A DNA stretch of 64,000 nt, from NCBI RefSeq assembly GCF_000328685.1, contig NC_019974.1, positions 2,223,001-2,287,000 of the forward strand, read 5' to 3'. The translations under genes were made by a program, and so were the position numbers. The notes beneath the pieces are model-generated. The model saw only the letters and a list, made by a program, of their open reading frames with translations. It was not told the origin of the DNA and searched no databases. Shown in pieces: positions 50,999 to 59,697 of this stretch; position 1 is the first letter of the stretch; every line of letters starts with the position of its first letter. The stretch comes from Natronococcus occultus SP4 (GTDB taxonomy: Archaea; Halobacteriota; Halobacteria; Halobacteriales; Natrialbaceae).

Positions 50999-52429
50999 AT
51001 GACCGAACGGCTGGCGGCCATCGCCGCGTTCGTGGCGAGCGTCCTCGAGCGGCTGGGGATCATCGACGCCGAGCGACTGCGCCCGACGGTCGAGCTGGCC
51101 TGGCCCCGGATCGTCACCGGGGTTGCGATCATGTCCAAACAGACGGCTGACCTCGCGATGGTCGGGATCGCCGTCGGCACCACCGGGACCGCGGGACTGG
51201 CCTTTGCGCTTGCCTACTGGGAGATCGTCGCGATGCTCGGACTCGGCCTGGCGGGCGGGACCGTCAGCCTCGTCTCCCAGAACTACGGCGGGGCAGAGAA
51301 CGAACGGGCGTCGCTGGTCGTCACCCAGAGCGTGATACTCGCCGTCGTTCTCTCGATGCCGCTTGCGGCCGCGTTCCTGCTCGTCCCCGACACACTGATC
51401 GGCCTGTTCGACGGCGACGCGGAGTCGCTGGCTCACGGCCGCACCTACCTCGTCTACGTCGCGCCCGCCGTGCTCTTCGAGATCCTCAACCTGATCGCCA
51501 GTCGCACCTACACCGGTGTCGGCGACACCTTCACCGAGATGATGGCCCGCGCGGGCGGCGCGGTGCTGAACGTCGTGCTCAGCGCCCTCTTCATCTTCGG
51601 CCTCGAGATGGGCGTCGCGGGCGCCGCGCTCGGGACGACCCTCTCGACGGGGTTCGTCACGGCCGTCCTCGGGTGGGGGATGGTCGGACGCTCCTACGGT
51701 GCGCTCGGGATGGAGCCAAGCCCCGTCCCGATCACCCGCGAGGGGCCGTGGCTCGAAGCGGGCGTGATCCGCGAGCTCGTCGAGATCTCGGCCCCGGAGA
51801 TCGGCCGCCGGCTCGCTCAGGGAATCGTCGTCTTCCCGCTGCTGTGGATCGCGGCTTCCTTCGGCCCGGTCGTCGTCACCGCCCTGGAGGTCGGTCGCCG
51901 CGTCCGCAGCCTGATCAACAGCGTCAACTGGGGGATGGGACTCGCCTCGAGCTCGCTGGTCGGCCAACATCTCGGCGCGAACGAGGTGGAGGAAGCCGGC
52001 GCCTACGGCGAGGGGATCGTCCGCCTCTCGACGGTCTGTTACGTCGGGATCGCCGCCGTCGTCCTCGCGTTCGCCGAGCCGATCGCGGGGCTGTTCGTGA
52101 GCGAGCCAGCCGAGGTCTCCCTGGCCGCGACGTTCGTCGCGGTCGGCGCCGTCAGCGCAATCGGGCTCGGCGTCGACGGCGCCGCGGCGGGCGCGTTGCT
52201 CGGCGCCGGCGACACCCGGCTGCCGCTCGTGGCCTCCCTGATCGGGCGGTACCTCTTTGCGTTACCCGCGGCGGCACTCGGGCTCGTCACCCCGCTCGGC
52301 GTCGGGGGACTCTATCTCGCCTTCCTGCTCGAAACGTACGTTCCGGGCGGAATCAACTACTGGCTGTTCCGGCGCGGGCGCTGGAAGGCCGTGAGCCGAC
52401 GGTATCGGCCCGACGCCGAAGCGGAGTAA
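50999..52429 (+). CDS. MATE-family exporter (second copy)
   Basis: A 476 aa transporter with twelve hydrophobic segments in two repeats. WPRIVTGVAIMSKQTADLAM opens the first half; GGTVSLVSQNYGGAENERAS and SSLVGQHLGANEVEEAGAYG are equivalent loops of the two halves, as in NorM/DinF proteins. It differs clearly from the MATE protein at 15950-17437 and has no regulator beside it. It follows the geranylgeranyl reductase gene by 88 bases and converges with hisS. Substrate unknown. Confidence 0.9.
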   Translation: MTERLAAIAAFVASVLERLGIIDAERLRPTVELAWPRIVTGVAIMSKQTADLAMVGIAVGTTGTAGLAFALAYWEIVAMLGLGLAGGTVSLVSQNYGGAENERASLVVTQSVILAVVLSMPLAAAFLLVPDTLIGLFDGDAESLAHGRTYLVYVAPAVLFEILNLIASRTYTGVGDTFTEMMARAGGAVLNVVLSALFIFGLEMGVAGAALGTTLSTGFVTAVLGWGMVGRSYGALGMEPSPVPITREGPWLEAGVIRELVEISAPEIGRRLAQGIVVFPLLWIAASFGPVVVTALEVGRRVRSLINSVNWGMGLASSSLVGQHLGANEVEEAGAYGEGIVRLSTVCYVGIAAVVLAFAEPIAGLFVSEPAEVSLAATFVAVGAVSAIGLGVDGAAAGALLGAGDTRLPLVASLIGRYLFALPAAALGLVTPLGVGGLYLAFLLETYVPGGINYWLFRRGRWKAVSRRYRPDAEAE

Positions 52430-52441
52430 AAACGAGACCCG

Positions 52442-53740
52442 CTACGCGAAGTCCTCGTAGGTCGGACGTTCGCGGTCGCCGGGGAACTCCTCGACGGCGG
52501 TCTGGAGCTGGTCGCCCGACTCCATATCTTTGATCGTCACCTCGTCGTTCGCCAGGTCCTGCTCGCCGACGATGACGACCGTCTCGGCGTTGATCGAGTC
52601 CGCATAGTCGAGCTGGGCGCCGAAGGAGCGACCGGCGACGTCGGTCTCGACGACGTGGCCCCGGTCGCGCAGCTCGCGGGTGATCCGGGCGGCCTCGGCG
52701 CGGGTGTCGCCGACCTGGAGCACGTAGTAGTCGGTGGTCACTTCCTCCTCGGGCCAGACGCCCGCGCGCTGACACAGCAGCGCCAGCGTCGCGTGGCCGG
52801 GCGCGACCCCGACCGCGGGGGTCGGTTGGCCGCCGAAGCTCTCGATGAGGTCGTCGTAGCGCCCGCCGCCGAAGATCGACCGGGAGACCTCGCCCGTCGA
52901 GTCGAAACACTCGAAGACGACGCCGGTGTAGTAGTCGAGCCCCCGGGCCGTCTCCAGCGAGATCGTACAGTACTCGCGGGCACCGAAGTCCTCGGCCGCC
53001 CCGAGGACGTGCTGCAAGTTTTCGACGGCCGCCGTCACGCGCTCGGTGTCGGCGAACGACTCGACGTCCTCGAGGTCGCCGCTCGCGATCAGCTCGTCGA
53101 ACTCGGCGGCCTGGTCGTAGGAGAGGCCGGCCTCGACCAGCAGGTCGTGGTACTCCGCGGTGGAGATTTTACCGGACTTGTCGACCGCCCGGATCGCCTC
53201 GGTCGTGTCGACGTCGGTCTCGTAGCTCTCGAGCACACCACCGAGAATGTCGCGGTGGGAGATCCGGAACTCGAAGTGGTCGCCGGTGAGCCCGAGATCG
53301 GTCAGGGCGTCGGCGGCCCACGCGAGGATCTCGGCGTCGGCCTCGGGCTCCGAGGAGCCGAAGATGTCGACGTTGGTCTGGTAGAACTCGCGCTGGCGGC
53401 CCTGCTGAACCTGCTCGTAGCGCCAGAACGGGCGCGTCGAGAACCACTTGATCGGTTTCGAGAGCTCCTGCTGTTTCGCGACGACCATCCGCGCGACCGT
53501 CGGCGTCAGCTCGGGGGTCAGCGTGACGTGGCGCCCGCCCTGGTCCTCGAAGGCGTACAGCTCCTCGACGATCTCGTCGCCGCTCTTGTCGGTCCACATC
53601 TCCGCGCGCTCGAGTGCGGGGGTGCCGATCTCGCGGAAGCCGTACCTGTGAGCGGCGTCCTCGATCGTGTCGATGGTCGCCCGCCTGGCGGCCATCTCGC
53701 CGGGGTAGAAGTCACGAAACCCCTTGATGCCGTCGTACAT
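52442..53740 (-). CDS. hisS: Histidyl-tRNA synthetase
   Basis: A 432 aa class II aminoacyl-tRNA synthetase. Motif 1 is in HRYGFREIGTPALERAEMWT, motif 2 in RPFWRYEQVQQGRQREFYQT, the histidine-specific signatures in LETARGLDYYTGVVFECFDS, and motif 3 in FGGGRYDDLIESFGGQPTPA. The C-terminal anticodon-binding domain starts near residue 330 (TDYYVLQVGDTRAEAARITR). Complete and of normal length. It converges with the second MATE gene and diverges from tspO. Confidence 0.96.
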   Translation of the reverse strand: MYDGIKGFRDFYPGEMAARRATIDTIEDAAHRYGFREIGTPALERAEMWTDKSGDEIVEELYAFEDQGGRHVTLTPELTPTVARMVVAKQQELSKPIKWFSTRPFWRYEQVQQGRQREFYQTNVDIFGSSEPEADAEILAWAADALTDLGLTGDHFEFRISHRDILGGVLESYETDVDTTEAIRAVDKSGKISTAEYHDLLVEAGLSYDQAAEFDELIASGDLEDVESFADTERVTAAVENLQHVLGAAEDFGAREYCTISLETARGLDYYTGVVFECFDSTGEVSRSIFGGGRYDDLIESFGGQPTPAVGVAPGHATLALLCQRAGVWPEEEVTTDYYVLQVGDTRAEAARITRELRDRGHVVETDVAGRSFGAQLDYADSINAETVVIVGEQDLANDEVTIKDMESGDQLQTAVEEFPGDRERPTYEDFA

Positions 53741-53879
53741 ACCCCACCGTTCGGCGACGGCGACCTTCTAACCTTTCGTTTGGCCGGCGATCCCGCAAAT
53801 TCGGACCGTCGGCCGCGACGAGCGCGGCTCGCCCGCCGAGAGGGCGGAGGAATTTATACGGCGTCGACGAAGGCGCCGT

Positions 53880-54404
53880 ATGCCTCCGCGCATCGATCGG
53901 ACCGCTCCCGAGACGTTCGGCGACGGTGAGTGGCGGGAGCTGGGCCTGGCCGTCGGCTTCTGCGAGCTCGCCGGTGTCGTCCCCGGTCTGTTGACCGCCA
54001 AGGACGTAGACGAGTGGTACCCGACCCTCGAGAAACCGCCGCGAACGCCGCCGGGCTGGGTGTTTCCGCCCGTCTGGACCGTCCTGTTCGCGACGATGGG
54101 GGTCGCGTGGCACCTGATCCGTCGGGACCGAACCGCGAGCCCGAGGCGAAAACGGCGGGCAGAGCGCACGTTCCTCCTGCAGCTCGCGTTGAACGCGCTC
54201 TGGTCGCTCGTGTTCTTCGGTCGGCGGTCGACCCTCGGTGGGCTCGTCGTCATCGCGTTGCTCGGACCGGCGATCGCCGTGACGATCGCGGCGTTCGCTC
54301 GCATCGATCGCCGGGCGGCGCTGTTGCTGGTGCCGTACCTGTGCTGGGTCGCGTTCGCGACGACGCTGAACTACGGACTCTGGAAACGCAACCGCGGTCG
54401 ATAG
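53880..54404 (+). CDS. tspO: TspO/MBR-family tryptophan-rich sensory protein
   Basis: A 174 aa membrane protein with five hydrophobic helices. The hallmark motif is WYPTLEKPPRTPPGWVFPPV followed by WTVLFATMGVAW; later LQLALNALWSLVFFGRRSTL and the end FATTLNYGLWKRN fit the family. TspO proteins bind porphyrins or cholesterol-like ligands and are linked to light, oxygen and stress responses. An ATTTATACG box about 27 bases before the ATG at 53880 supports a leaderless transcript. Confidence 0.92.
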   Translation: MPPRIDRTAPETFGDGEWRELGLAVGFCELAGVVPGLLTAKDVDEWYPTLEKPPRTPPGWVFPPVWTVLFATMGVAWHLIRRDRTASPRRKRRAERTFLLQLALNALWSLVFFGRRSTLGGLVVIALLGPAIAVTIAAFARIDRRAALLLVPYLCWVAFATTLNYGLWKRNRGR

Positions 54405-54408
54405 GATA

Positions 54409-54999
54409 CTACCGGACGTTCGTCACGTACGTCTGCTCGTGGTCGGGGAACAGCTCTTCGATGGCTTCGGGGCCGTCTTCCTGGGCGATGATCGCCCGCA
54501 GCTCCGCCTCGTAGTCCGCGCGGTCGATCGCCTCGCTCGGGCCGACGGTCACCTCGAGGTGGTCCTCGACGAGTCGGTCGACTGCCGTCCGACCGAACCC
54601 CGACAGCGGCGCGATGTAGTCGACGTCGTGGCGGTCCTCGAGGCTCTGGGCCTGGGCCCGCGAGACGGTCGGCACGCGGTCGTCCCGGCGGGTCCCGTCG
54701 GCGATCGCGTCGAACCGTCCCTCGGCGAGGCGCTCGAGGGCCTGCTGGTGGACGTGTTGAATCCCGTTGCGAGGGAAGCCGTCCTCGCGGATCCGATCGA
54801 CGGCCTCGCGAGCTACCTCGGAGCCGAGTTCGAGTCGCTCGAAGTCGAATCCAGCGTTTTCCGCGCTCTCGCGGGCGTGTTTCCAGTCGTCGCTGACGCC
54901 GAAACAGGCAGTTACGAGCGTGACGTCGTAAAACTCCTCGAGGACGAGTGCCGCGAGCGTCGAATCCTTGCCCCCGCTGTAGAGCAGTCCGAGCTCCAT
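54409..54999 (-). CDS. PP-loop ATPase (adenine nucleotide alpha-hydrolase superfamily)
   Basis: A 196 aa PP-loop protein: [20 protein letters not shown] carries the SGGKDS ATP-pyrophosphatase signature. LTACF-like VTLVTACFGVSDDWKHARES, a GIQHVHQQALERLAEGRFDA segment and DGTRRDDRVPTVSRAQ complete the active-site region. Relatives modify tRNA or diphthamide; this short form resembles a group (COG2117) annotated only as tRNA-modification-like, so the substrate is open. Its ATG overlaps the stop of the PDCD5 gene (TGATG at 54999), which implies coupling. Confidence 0.8.
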   Translation of the reverse strand: MELGLLYSGGKDSTLAALVLEEFYDVTLVTACFGVSDDWKHARESAENAGFDFERLELGSEVAREAVDRIREDGFPRNGIQHVHQQALERLAEGRFDAIADGTRRDDRVPTVSRAQAQSLEDRHDVDYIAPLSGFGRTAVDRLVEDHLEVTVGPSEAIDRADYEAELRAIIAQEDGPEAIEELFPDHEQTYVTNVR

Positions 55000-55352
55000 C
55001 AGCGGCGCTTGATGTCGAAGCTCTTCGAGTCGGGTTTGAGCTCCTGGAGGAGCTGTTTCATCTTCTCGTCGTCGATCTTCCCCTGGATGCGCCCGCTGCG
55101 AGCCAGCGCGATCACCTGCTGTTCGACCTGTTCGCCGAACTGTTCCTTGCTCATCTTGACCGTGTTGAGCCGCTTCCGGGCGTCGTCGGTCAGGTGCTGG
55201 CGAAGCAGTGCCTTCTTCTGGGCTTCGGCCTGCTGCTGGGCGGCCTCCCGGCCGGCCTGGTCGGCCTCGCCGCCTTCGGCACGCTCCTGAAGCTGTTCCA
55301 TCTTCTTTTGTCGGAGCTCCTCGAGTTTCTCCTCGTCGGGTGAGCCGCTCAT
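54999..55352 (-). CDS. PDCD5-family DNA-binding protein
   Basis: A 117 aa archaeal homologue of programmed cell death protein 5. A Lys/Glu/Gln-rich helical N-terminus ([20 protein letters not shown]) precedes the conserved core [20 protein letters not shown] and the C-terminal [20 protein letters not shown]. Archaeal members bind DNA or assist translation-related complexes; the exact role is not settled. It lies just downstream of rps19e, a gene pair conserved across archaea, and overlaps the PP-loop gene. Confidence 0.9.
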   Translation of the reverse strand: MSGSPDEEKLEELRQKKMEQLQERAEGGEADQAGREAAQQQAEAQKKALLRQHLTDDARKRLNTVKMSKEQFGEQVEQQVIALARSGRIQGKIDDEKMKQLLQELKPDSKSFDIKRR

Positions 55353-55455
55353 AGTGGGACGTTGCTCGCCTGCGCAGAAAATGATTACGGACGATCACGG
55401 CAAGAGGCGCCGCTGATCGGGCGAGCGGTACGAAAGCGATTCGACGAAAACTCCC

Positions 55456-55911
55456 TTACGCGTAGCGCTCGAGCTCCGGACGGTCGAGCTCCTCGAGGAC
55501 GTTGCCGGCGGTGTCGTCGAGCAGGCTTCGGCCGTCGGCGGTGATGCGCCGTCCCTCGCCCTCGGCGGTCTCGACGAGCCCTTCCTCCTCGAGCTGCTGG
55601 AGGATGGTGCGGATCACGTTCTTCGAGCCATCGGTGCGACGGTCGGGCGCGACGCGGTAGCGGTTCGTGCCGCCTTTCGCACCGCCGTACTCCGTCGAGA
55701 GTCGTTCGACGCCGACGGGGCCGCGGTCGGCGACCTTCCGCAGGAGGCTCGCGGCGCGGGTCGCCCAGAAGTCCTCCTGCTCGGGAGGTAGTTCGCGGTC
55801 GACGCCAGTTTTGGCGAACTGGCTCCAGTCGGGTTCGTCGAGTCGGTCCTCGAGGTCCTCGGCGAGCGCCTCGATGAGGTCGTCCGCCGGAACGTCGTAC
55901 ATCGTAGCCAT
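55456..55911 (-). CDS. rps19e: 30S ribosomal protein S19e
   Basis: A 151 aa archaeal-eukaryotic small-subunit protein needed for 18S/16S rRNA maturation. It starts MATMYDVPADDLIEALAEDL; core motifs are DFWATRAASLLRKVADRGPV and GVERLSTEYGGAKGGTNRYR, with the end RTILQQLEEEGLVETAEGEG. A CTTAAATG box about 27 bases upstream of the ATG at 55911 indicates leaderless expression. The longer upstream reading frame is antisense to thiL and is rejected. Confidence 0.95.
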   Translation of the reverse strand: MATMYDVPADDLIEALAEDLEDRLDEPDWSQFAKTGVDRELPPEQEDFWATRAASLLRKVADRGPVGVERLSTEYGGAKGGTNRYRVAPDRRTDGSKNVIRTILQQLEEEGLVETAEGEGRRITADGRSLLDDTAGNVLEELDRPELERYA

Positions 55912-56025
55912 TGGCGTTGGGTTCCCTGCCGCGGCATTTAAGGCCATCGTCTTTCCCCGAGCTCGACCCCGAGCGCCGTCCTCGCGGTCCGGACCGTTTT
56001 TCGTTCTGGCCCCGAAACGCTGGGT

Positions 56026-56931
56026 ATGGACGAACGCGCCGCACTGGCGCTGTTGGAGGGGGAACTCGACCCGGTCGGGGACGACGCGGCCGTCGTCGAC
56101 GACCTTGTCGTGACGACGGATATGCTCCACGAGCGGACGGACTTTCCGTCGGGAACGAGCCGCTACACGGCCGGCTGGCGGTCCGTCGGCGCCTCGCTGT
56201 CGGACATCGCCGCGATGGGAGCCACGGCGACGGCCGCGGTCGCCGCCTACGCGGCCCCCGAGTTCCTCGCGGACGAGCTGCTCGCGTTCGTTCGGGGCGC
56301 GCGAGACGTCTGCGAACGCGTCGACGGCGAGTACGTCGGCGGCGACCTCGACGGCCACGAGGAGTTTACCGTCGCGACGACCGCGATCGGGCGGACCGAC
56401 GATCCGGTTCCGCGCAGCGGCGCCCGGCCCGGCGACGCGGTCTGTGTCACCGGCACGCTCGGACGGAGCGCGGCCGCTCTCGAGCTGTTTCGACGGGGCG
56501 AGCGCGAGGACGACGCCGACGCCCGCGAACGGGCGAACGAGCTGTTCCGGTTCGAGCCCCGGATCGCGGCTGGTCGGGCGCTCGCACCGCACGCGACGGC
56601 GATGATGGACTCCAGCGACGGCCTCGCGCGGTCGCTCCACCAGCTCGCCGAGGCCAGCGACTGTGGCTTCGCGATCGACGCAGCGGACGTGCCGATCGAC
56701 GACGCCGTGCGATCGCTCTCGGAGAGCGAGGCGGAGGCGCTCGAGCGCGCGACGACGTTCGGCGAGGACTTCGAGCTCGTCGCGACGGTACCCGAGACGT
56801 CTCTCGAGGCGGTTCGCGAGGCCGTCGACGTCCCGCTCTCCCGGATCGGAACCGTCGTCGAGCCGGCGGACGGGATCACCCTGGACGGCGAGGCGCTCGC
56901 GGACCGGGGGTACACCCACGGCGAGGCCTGA
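56026..56931 (+). CDS. thiL: Thiamine-monophosphate kinase
   Basis: A 301 aa AIR synthase-superfamily enzyme that phosphorylates thiamine phosphate to thiamine diphosphate. Motifs are GDDAAVVDDLVVTTDMLHER (ATP/Mg), TAGWRSVGASLSDIAAMGAT, YVGGDLDGHEEFTVATTAIG and the C-terminal ATAMMDSSDGLARSLHQLAE. The N-terminus is unusually short: the ALLEGELDPVGDD region starts almost at once, while bacterial ThiL has about 20 more residues. It diverges from rps19e and ends one base before the stop of the convergent protease gene. Confidence 0.92.
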   Translation: MDERAALALLEGELDPVGDDAAVVDDLVVTTDMLHERTDFPSGTSRYTAGWRSVGASLSDIAAMGATATAAVAAYAAPEFLADELLAFVRGARDVCERVDGEYVGGDLDGHEEFTVATTAIGRTDDPVPRSGARPGDAVCVTGTLGRSAAALELFRRGEREDDADARERANELFRFEPRIAAGRALAPHATAMMDSSDGLARSLHQLAEASDCGFAIDAADVPIDDAVRSLSESEAEALERATTFGEDFELVATVPETSLEAVREAVDVPLSRIGTVVEPADGITLDGEALADRGYTHGEA

Positions 56932-58089
56932 TCACTGGACGATCGCGATCGGAACCGGCATGAAACACAGCGCGCCGAGGACGAACGTGACGACTCCGAG
57001 CAGGAATCGCCCGGCGCCGAGCCGTTCGTCCTGCATCGGGCGGGCCGGGCCGACCGATGCGAGCACCGCGGTGAAGATCCCCCAGAACACCCAGATGAAC
57101 ACCGAGTTGCCGCTGTGGCCGCTCACGTAGTAGAGGTACGCCGCGAGCCCGAACAGCGCGCCCGGCACGAGCGCCGCGATCGTCTCCTGGAGCTGTCCCG
57201 CCATCGCCCGGAGAATGTGGCCGCCGTCGAGCTGGCCGACCGGGATCAGATTGAGGAAAGTGACGAACATCCCGACCCAGCCGCCGATGACGACGGGGTT
57301 GACGGCCATCGCCGGATCGTCCCGGTAGAGGGGCTGGTCGAAGGCGGCCGCGAGCCCCTCGAGCAACAGCGGGTAGCCGAGCTCGATCTGGATCGCGTTC
57401 GGATCCGCGACGACGTCCTCGGGAGCGGTGACGGGCGGCAGATGGAGCCCGACGATCGTGATGACGACCGTTGCGACCAGGCCCGCCAGCGGGCCGGCGA
57501 CGCCGATGTCGAACAACGCCTTCCGGTCGGGCATCCGCCCTTTCATCTTGATCACGGCGCCCATCGTCCCGATCAGCGTCGGCACCGGAATGAAGTAGGG
57601 CAGGGAGGCGTCGACTCCGTGGTAGCGGCTCAGCACGTAGTGGCCCATCTCGTGGACCCCGAGGACGCCCAGGATCGCGACCATGAACGGCCAGGCCTCG
57701 ACCATCGCCAGCGGATCGGCGAACGGATCGATGTGGTACCACATCGACCCGGCGAACAGCGTCGAGACGACCGTCGCGAGCAACAGGAGGACGTTCGTCC
57801 AGGGGATACCGTCGATCCCGATCGACCGGGGTTCGGCGACGAGGACGTACTCGCCGTGGCGCCGCGTCAGCTCGACGTCGTACCCGTCCTCGCGAAATAC
57901 CGGCCATAGCTCCCGCATCAGCGGTTCGGGAGCGATCAGCGGATCGCCGTAGTAGACGAGCTGGCCGTCCTCCCGTCGGGTTTCGTAGACCGCAAACACC
58001 GACTCGATGCGCTCAAGCGGCGGCCCGTCGTCGAGGGAAACGGTCCGGCGGCCCGCGGTCCCGTCGCCGGACGGATCGACGTCGTCCAT
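56932..58089 (-). CDS. Site-2 protease-type membrane metalloprotease (M50)
   Basis: A 385 aa intramembrane protease with six or seven helices. Active-site motifs are LGVLGVHEMGHYVLSRYHGV (HExxH) and FVTFLNLIPVGQLDGGHILR (the third ligand Asp in xxxDGG). A conserved cytosolic N-domain of about 100 residues (FAVYETRREDGQLVYYGDPL) precedes the membrane part. Such enzymes cleave membrane-bound regulators. The start at 58089 is chosen because the upstream in-frame extension is low-complexity. A second M50-like protein starts at 63283. Confidence 0.9.
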   Translation of the reverse strand: MDDVDPSGDGTAGRRTVSLDDGPPLERIESVFAVYETRREDGQLVYYGDPLIAPEPLMRELWPVFREDGYDVELTRRHGEYVLVAEPRSIGIDGIPWTNVLLLLATVVSTLFAGSMWYHIDPFADPLAMVEAWPFMVAILGVLGVHEMGHYVLSRYHGVDASLPYFIPVPTLIGTMGAVIKMKGRMPDRKALFDIGVAGPLAGLVATVVITIVGLHLPPVTAPEDVVADPNAIQIELGYPLLLEGLAAAFDQPLYRDDPAMAVNPVVIGGWVGMFVTFLNLIPVGQLDGGHILRAMAGQLQETIAALVPGALFGLAAYLYYVSGHSGNSVFIWVFWGIFTAVLASVGPARPMQDERLGAGRFLLGVVTFVLGALCFMPVPIAIVQ

Positions 58090-58269
58090 CGTACGGAGGC
58101 AGCGGCTGCTCGTATAAATCGGCTTCCTTCCCAAAAGTGAGTGACCCCGCGTCCCGAGACAGTCGGCGGCACGCGGGCGCAGTCGCAATCGTGTGATCAG
58201 GGGGTACCGCGCCGAACGACCCCAGTCGCGTCGGCGCGGGAGGTGTCAGTTCCGTCGAGAGCCGACAGC

Positions 58270-58509
58270 TCAGACGGCTTCCACGCGCCAGGTCGTCGCG
58301 CTCGTGTACGACCACTTCTCGACCTCAAGGTCGCTCGCGGAGTCGGAGAGTTTGACCATCAACGCGCCGATCTCCTTCGGGGACATGTCGACGTCGTCCG
58401 CGATGAACTTCCCCTTGAAGTATAGTTCCCCGTCTTCAGCCTGTTCGCGCAGGTAGTTCTTGAGCCGCCGTTCTTTGCTTTCCGTGGAGGGTTGGGCTGT
58501 CGTGCTCAT
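58270..58509 (-). CDS. Conserved haloarchaeal small protein (DUF7123-like)
   Basis: A 79 aa protein. SKERRLKNYLREQAEDGELY followed by FKGKFIADDVDMSPKEIGAL looks like a small winged-helix domain, and VEKWSYTSATTWRVEAV ends it. A TTTATAA box at 58539-58545 places the transcription start about six bases before the ATG at 58509. The helix-turn-helix character suggests DNA binding, but that is inference. The DUF number is from memory. Confidence 0.7.
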   Translation of the reverse strand: MSTTAQPSTESKERRLKNYLREQAEDGELYFKGKFIADDVDMSPKEIGALMVKLSDSASDLEVEKWSYTSATTWRVEAV

Positions 58510-58793
58510 CGACGATACCCTCTTGCAGCGAATACATGTTATAAAGGAAGGTTGATTAGCGAGAATTCAATTGCGTTCAGATCAGCGTGAAATAATATGT
58601 GCCTTGCCGGCTTTATTGAGACTATTCACGAGCGATTAAGAATCGTCTAGACGTTTTATTGGCTTCTCTAACGTATTATTTCCATACAATCTACAAGGAA
58701 TAGAATAATTATAATATTAAGTGATTGCTTCAGTTTTGCCTGCGATGGCAGGCCGTTTCCCCCTCCCCCATTTCGGCGTCGTGCTCGGTTCGA
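58510..58793. other. AT-rich intergenic region
   Basis: The region contains the promoter of the small gene at 58509 (TTTATAA) and a distinctly AT-rich block of about 180 bases, 58551-58730, unlike the GC-rich surroundings. No frame, RNA gene or repeat is recognised in it. The right end holds the terminator hairpin of the moaE gene. Confidence 0.4.
58738..58753 (-). terminator. Terminator hairpin after the moaE gene
   Basis: A perfect 6 bp hairpin (GCCTGC at 58738-58743, GCAGGC at 58748-58753, loop GATG) lies just downstream of the moaE stop on the minus strand. Confidence 0.45.
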
Positions 58794-59615
58794 TCAGGCC
58801 TGCTCGTGGACCCAGAACTCGTCCTCGACGGTCACTTCCTTCTTGAACAGGGGAACCTCGTCCTTGAGACGGTTGATCCCGTCCTCGACCGTTCGGAACG
58901 CTTCCTCGCGGTGGCCCGCGAGGACGACGACGAAGACGATGTCCTCGCCGTCCGCGACGACACCAGTCCGGTGGTAGAGTTCGACGTCGAACACGCCCTC
59001 TCTGTCCTTGAGGTCGCTCTCCAGGGCAGCCATTCGCTGTTCGGCGACTCCCTCGTATTTCTCGAACTCGAGGTACTCGGTACGGGTGTCGTCGGGCTCG
59101 TCCTTCGCCCGCACCCGGCCGGTAAAGGTCGCGATCGCACCCGCGCGGTCGGCCCGCGGCGAGCGTTTGACCCGCGCGACGAGCGACTCGAGGGTCTCGT
59201 AGGGTTCCTCGTCCTCGAGAGCCTCGACGAGGGCTTGCTCCTCGAGATCGCCGGGACCGGAGACGGTCGCGAGGACGTTCCCGGCGTCGTCGGGCGAGTC
59301 GCCGACGACGAGCGTCGGATACCGGAGACGGGGGACGCCGACGACGACGGCGTACTCGCAGTCGGTTGCGAGCGATTCCAGGGCGCCGGCGACCGACAGT
59401 CCGGTTCCCGAGGCGGTCCAGTCGCCGTCGGCGCCGAGTCCGTACGTGACGTCGCCGCCGATCGTCAGCGACTCCTGGGTGCCGTCGGCGATCGTCGCGT
59501 CGTACCGGACGACGCCGACACGTCCCTCCCGAGAGAGCCGATCGACGACGCGGTCGACGACGCGGTCGAGCCGTTCGTCGCTCGCCCCGCGGTTCAGACA
59601 GCCGAGTACGTACAT
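58794..59615 (-). CDS. moaE: Molybdopterin synthase large subunit MoaE fused to a degenerate MobB-like domain
   Basis: A 273 aa fusion. The C-terminal half (about 150-273) is MoaE, which builds the dithiolene of molybdopterin with MoaD: AGAIATFTGRVRAKDEPDDT, YLEFEKYEGVAEQRMAALES, and the active-site AGHREEAFRTVEDGINRLKD then PLFKKEV. The N-terminal half resembles MobB (MYVLGCLNRGASDERLDRVV, then REGRVGVVRYD), but the GTP-binding P-loop GxxxxGKT is replaced by LNRGASDERL. It likely no longer binds GTP. The start is at 59615. No moaD is adjacent. Confidence 0.87.
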   Translation of the reverse strand: MYVLGCLNRGASDERLDRVVDRVVDRLSREGRVGVVRYDATIADGTQESLTIGGDVTYGLGADGDWTASGTGLSVAGALESLATDCEYAVVVGVPRLRYPTLVVGDSPDDAGNVLATVSGPGDLEEQALVEALEDEEPYETLESLVARVKRSPRADRAGAIATFTGRVRAKDEPDDTRTEYLEFEKYEGVAEQRMAALESDLKDREGVFDVELYHRTGVVADGEDIVFVVVLAGHREEAFRTVEDGINRLKDEVPLFKKEVTVEDEFWVHEQA

Positions 59616-59697
59616 GGCGGAGGATTGGTCCGGTTCCGGTTTGTAGCTGTCGCCGTCGCGGGTGCGGTCTTTGTAGCCGGGACGCGAACGAACGGAC

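Noticed and set aside
54999-55398. An N-terminal extension of the PP-loop protein, making it look like a fusion
   Set aside because: The extension is the out-of-frame reading of the PDCD5 gene. The PP-loop domain starts cleanly at 54999.
55912-56919. A 336-codon upstream extension of the S19e frame
   Set aside because: It is antisense to thiL and absent from S19e proteins. A promoter-like box sits just before 55911.
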